From Ruminococcus sp. (GTDB taxonomy: Bacteria > Bacillota > Clostridia > Oscillospirales > Ruminococcaceae): a stretch of DNA of 47,103 nucleotides. Both the position numbers and the translations under genes were made by a program. Shown piece after piece: positions 45,749 through 47,103 of this stretch. Each line of letters opens with the position of its first letter. Within the stretch, counting starts at the first letter, position 1. The notes beneath the pieces are model-generated. The model was not told where the DNA came from. It saw only the letters and a program-made list of their open reading frames with translations, and made no database searches. Location: assembly GCA_017472145.1 (NCBI GenBank), contig JAFUQX010000072.1:1-47103 (forward strand), written 5' to 3'.

Positions 45749-46936
45749 ATGAAACGAATTGCACTGGTAAGTCCGAGATATGGCATGGAGGTCACAAGCG
45801 GCCCTGCACGCTATGCCCGGCAGCTGGCCGAGCGGCTGGTGAAGCGATATGAGGTGGATGTGCTCACCACAAAGGCGGTGGACGATGCCACATGGCGCAA
45901 CTGGTATGTACGGGATGCGGAGAATATCCGTGGGGTGACGGTGCGGCGCTTCCCGGTGGAGCATGAGCGTGCACTGAATTTTGAGTCCTACAGCAAGACC
46001 TATCTGGAGGAGTGCCAGGCTGATAAGCGCAGCATGGGCGTGGAGAAGATCTGGCTGGAAAAGCACGGGCCTTATGCGCCGGGCTGTATTGAATATATCC
46101 GCCGGCACAAGCAGGATTATGATGTGATCCTCTTTGCCGGATGCATGCACTATCTCACGGTGGCCGGCATGGCGGAGGCTTCGGAAAAGTCCATTCTGAT
46201 ACCCCTTCTGGAGGGGGACAGTCCCTATCTTCAGTTCCTGATCTTTGAGCAGCTGTTTACCATGCCCAGAGGATTTGTGTTCCTGACAGATGAGGAGCGC
46301 ATGTTTGTGCGGAAGCGCTTCAAGACCCAGGGCATTCCCTGTGAGGTCATGGGAACGGGTGTGAATGTGCCGGATCAGGTAGACCCGGCGGCCTTTTGTC
46401 ACAAGTACAATATCCGCAGTCGCTACATTGTATATGTAGGGCGTATTGATGAGGAAAAGGACTGCCCTATGCTGTTCCATTATTTCAGCGAATATCAGCG
46501 CCGCAATCCCCGGAGCGGCATAAAGCTTGTGCTGATGGGCCGGGAGGAGTGCCGTGTGCCGGAGCATGAGGACATCCGCTCCCTGGGGTATGTTTCGGAG
46601 CAGGATAAATTCAACGGTGTGGCCGGAGCGGAGGTACTGGTGATCCCATCCCAGCAGGAAAATCTTCCGGATGCACTGCTGACGGCGATGGCTATGGGTG
46701 TGCCGGTGCTGGTGAACGGGGCGTGTGAGACTCTGCGGGATCATTGCATCCGGAGCAACGCCGGGCTGTATTATCAGAACTTCTTTGAATTCGAGGGGGC
46801 GCTGAATGTACTCCTTGGACGGACGGATGTCTATAATGCCATGTCCCAGAATGCACTGAACTATGTTATGGGCAATTATGAATGGGATATCATTGTAGAG
46901 CGGTTTGTGTCTCTCTTTGGAAAGGCGCTCAGTTAA
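45749..46936 (+). CDS. GT4-family glycosyltransferase paralog, incomplete E-x7-E
   Basis: A 395-residue GT-B protein related to the gene before it. N-terminal MKRIALVSPRYGMEVTSGPARYARQL; donor domain with YIVYVGRIDEEKDCPMLFHYFSEYQRRNP. The usual E-x7-E motif reads SQQENLPDALLTAMAMGVP, so the second Glu is Thr. Either another acid takes its place, or the activity is changed; otherwise the fold looks whole. AGAGGGATGAGGCT precedes the ATG. It is the last gene of the 40546-46936 cluster. Confidence 0.88.
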   Translation: MKRIALVSPRYGMEVTSGPARYARQLAERLVKRYEVDVLTTKAVDDATWRNWYVRDAENIRGVTVRRFPVEHERALNFESYSKTYLEECQADKRSMGVEKIWLEKHGPYAPGCIEYIRRHKQDYDVILFAGCMHYLTVAGMAEASEKSILIPLLEGDSPYLQFLIFEQLFTMPRGFVFLTDEERMFVRKRFKTQGIPCEVMGTGVNVPDQVDPAAFCHKYNIRSRYIVYVGRIDEEKDCPMLFHYFSEYQRRNPRSGIKLVLMGREECRVPEHEDIRSLGYVSEQDKFNGVAGAEVLVIPSQQENLPDALLTAMAMGVPVLVNGACETLRDHCIRSNAGLYYQNFFEFEGALNVLLGRTDVYNAMSQNALNYVMGNYEWDIIVERFVSLFGKALS

Positions 46937-46963
46937 ATGGGTTCTCTTTCAGATATTGGGGTA

Positions 46964-46994
46964 AATTGTAGTTTAGCGAAGCTAAACTACAATT
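46964..46994 (+). other. Perfect 14-bp hairpin at the end of the GT operon
   Basis: AATTGTAGTTTAGC and GCTAAACTACAATT with a GAA loop. No T run follows, so this is not a classic terminator; it may be a 3'-end stabiliser or a protein site. The repeat copy 9 starts right behind it. Confidence 0.6.
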
Positions 46995-47103
46995 CAGACT
47001 GTCGAAAAACCTTTGAAAGCCTCCCCTTAATAAGGGGAGGTGGCACGCCGAAGGCGTGACGGAGGGGATTGTAAGGCATGAGAAAACTTACGATTTTGCG
47101 TGC
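46995..47103 (+). repeat. Interspersed palindromic repeat, copy 9 (cut by window end)
   Basis: A forward copy: CTGTCGAAAAACCTTTGAAA, CTCCCCTTAATAAGGGGAG, GTGGCACGCCGAAGGCGTG, GGGGATTG and part of the AT-rich centre. Its last 59 bases (47045-47103) are identical to bases 1-59. Confidence 0.88.

Noticed and set aside
1-47103. Circular plasmid or phage genome
   Set aside because: Although the ends match, no replication, mobilisation or phage structural genes are present and many essential chromosomal genes are; the matching ends are a dispersed repeat.

Overview
The window reads as a chromosomal piece of a cellulosome-forming gut Ruminococcus (family Ruminococcaceae/Oscillospiraceae, close in character to R. 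champanellensis or R. flavefaciens; this placement is inference). The reasons are two secreted plant-cell-wall hydrolases that each end in a Thr-rich linker plus a type I dockerin (GH74 at 6512-9322, GH9-CBM3 at 13862-16306), Gram-positive promoters and ribosome sites (TTGACA-17-TATAAT, AGGAGG), a sortase, an LTA-synthase-like protein, SpoIID-like proteins, a T-box leader, and moderately high GC. No tRNA, rRNA, CRISPR array, transposase or phage structural gene was seen.

Layout. 1-2719: an interspersed repeat, then a minus-strand pair (SpoIID-like/peptidoglycan-binding protein and a Pro-rich repeat protein) and a DUF378 membrane protein. 2902-4353: an orphan promoter with a short terminated transcript, then ilvE. 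4659-6158: a membrane-anchored VanY-type carboxypeptidase. 6326-9874: the dockerin-bearing xyloglucanase and a small unknown protein. 10045-13801: a threonine T-box operon holding a NYN-domain protein followed by thrS. 13862-16384: the dockerin-bearing GH9 cellulase. 16956-20159: a four-gene operon with two paralogous secreted proteins, a sortase and a membrane protein. 20716-23363: rnr and secG. 23382-25343: a coiled-coil protein, a TTG-started sigma-region-4 protein and an Orn/Lys/Arg-type decarboxylase. 25928-28229: LtaS-like protein and an FlK-like thioesterase. 28718-31031: nadB-nadC. 31183-36265: a minus-strand operon of coiled-coil protein, glycosyltransferase, recA, recX and glyS. 36308-37360: spoIID. 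37408-40201: citrate synthase and a lipoprotein. 40473-46936: response regulator, histidine kinase, DUF1385 protein, prmC and two GT4 glycosyltransferases, probably one operon.

Nine full, partial or remnant copies of a modular palindromic repeat (about 60-280 bp) lie only between genes, usually just beyond transcription terminators. One copy opens the window and another closes it, so the first and last 59 bases are identical. That fits a contig broken at a repeat better than a circular replicon, because the content is housekeeping chromosome.

The most interesting points are: the sortase operon, whose two putative substrates lack LPXTG and share an invariant DPTGHSYTVP segment before the C-terminal membrane helix; the Thr-specific T-box (specifier ACC) that reaches thrS only through a gene for a putative NYN ribonuclease; an identical 10-bp element in the promoter spacers of two unrelated operons; and the tightly overlapped coiled-coil/sigma-4/decarboxylase operon. 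None is shown here to be a new system; they are the best candidates for follow-up.
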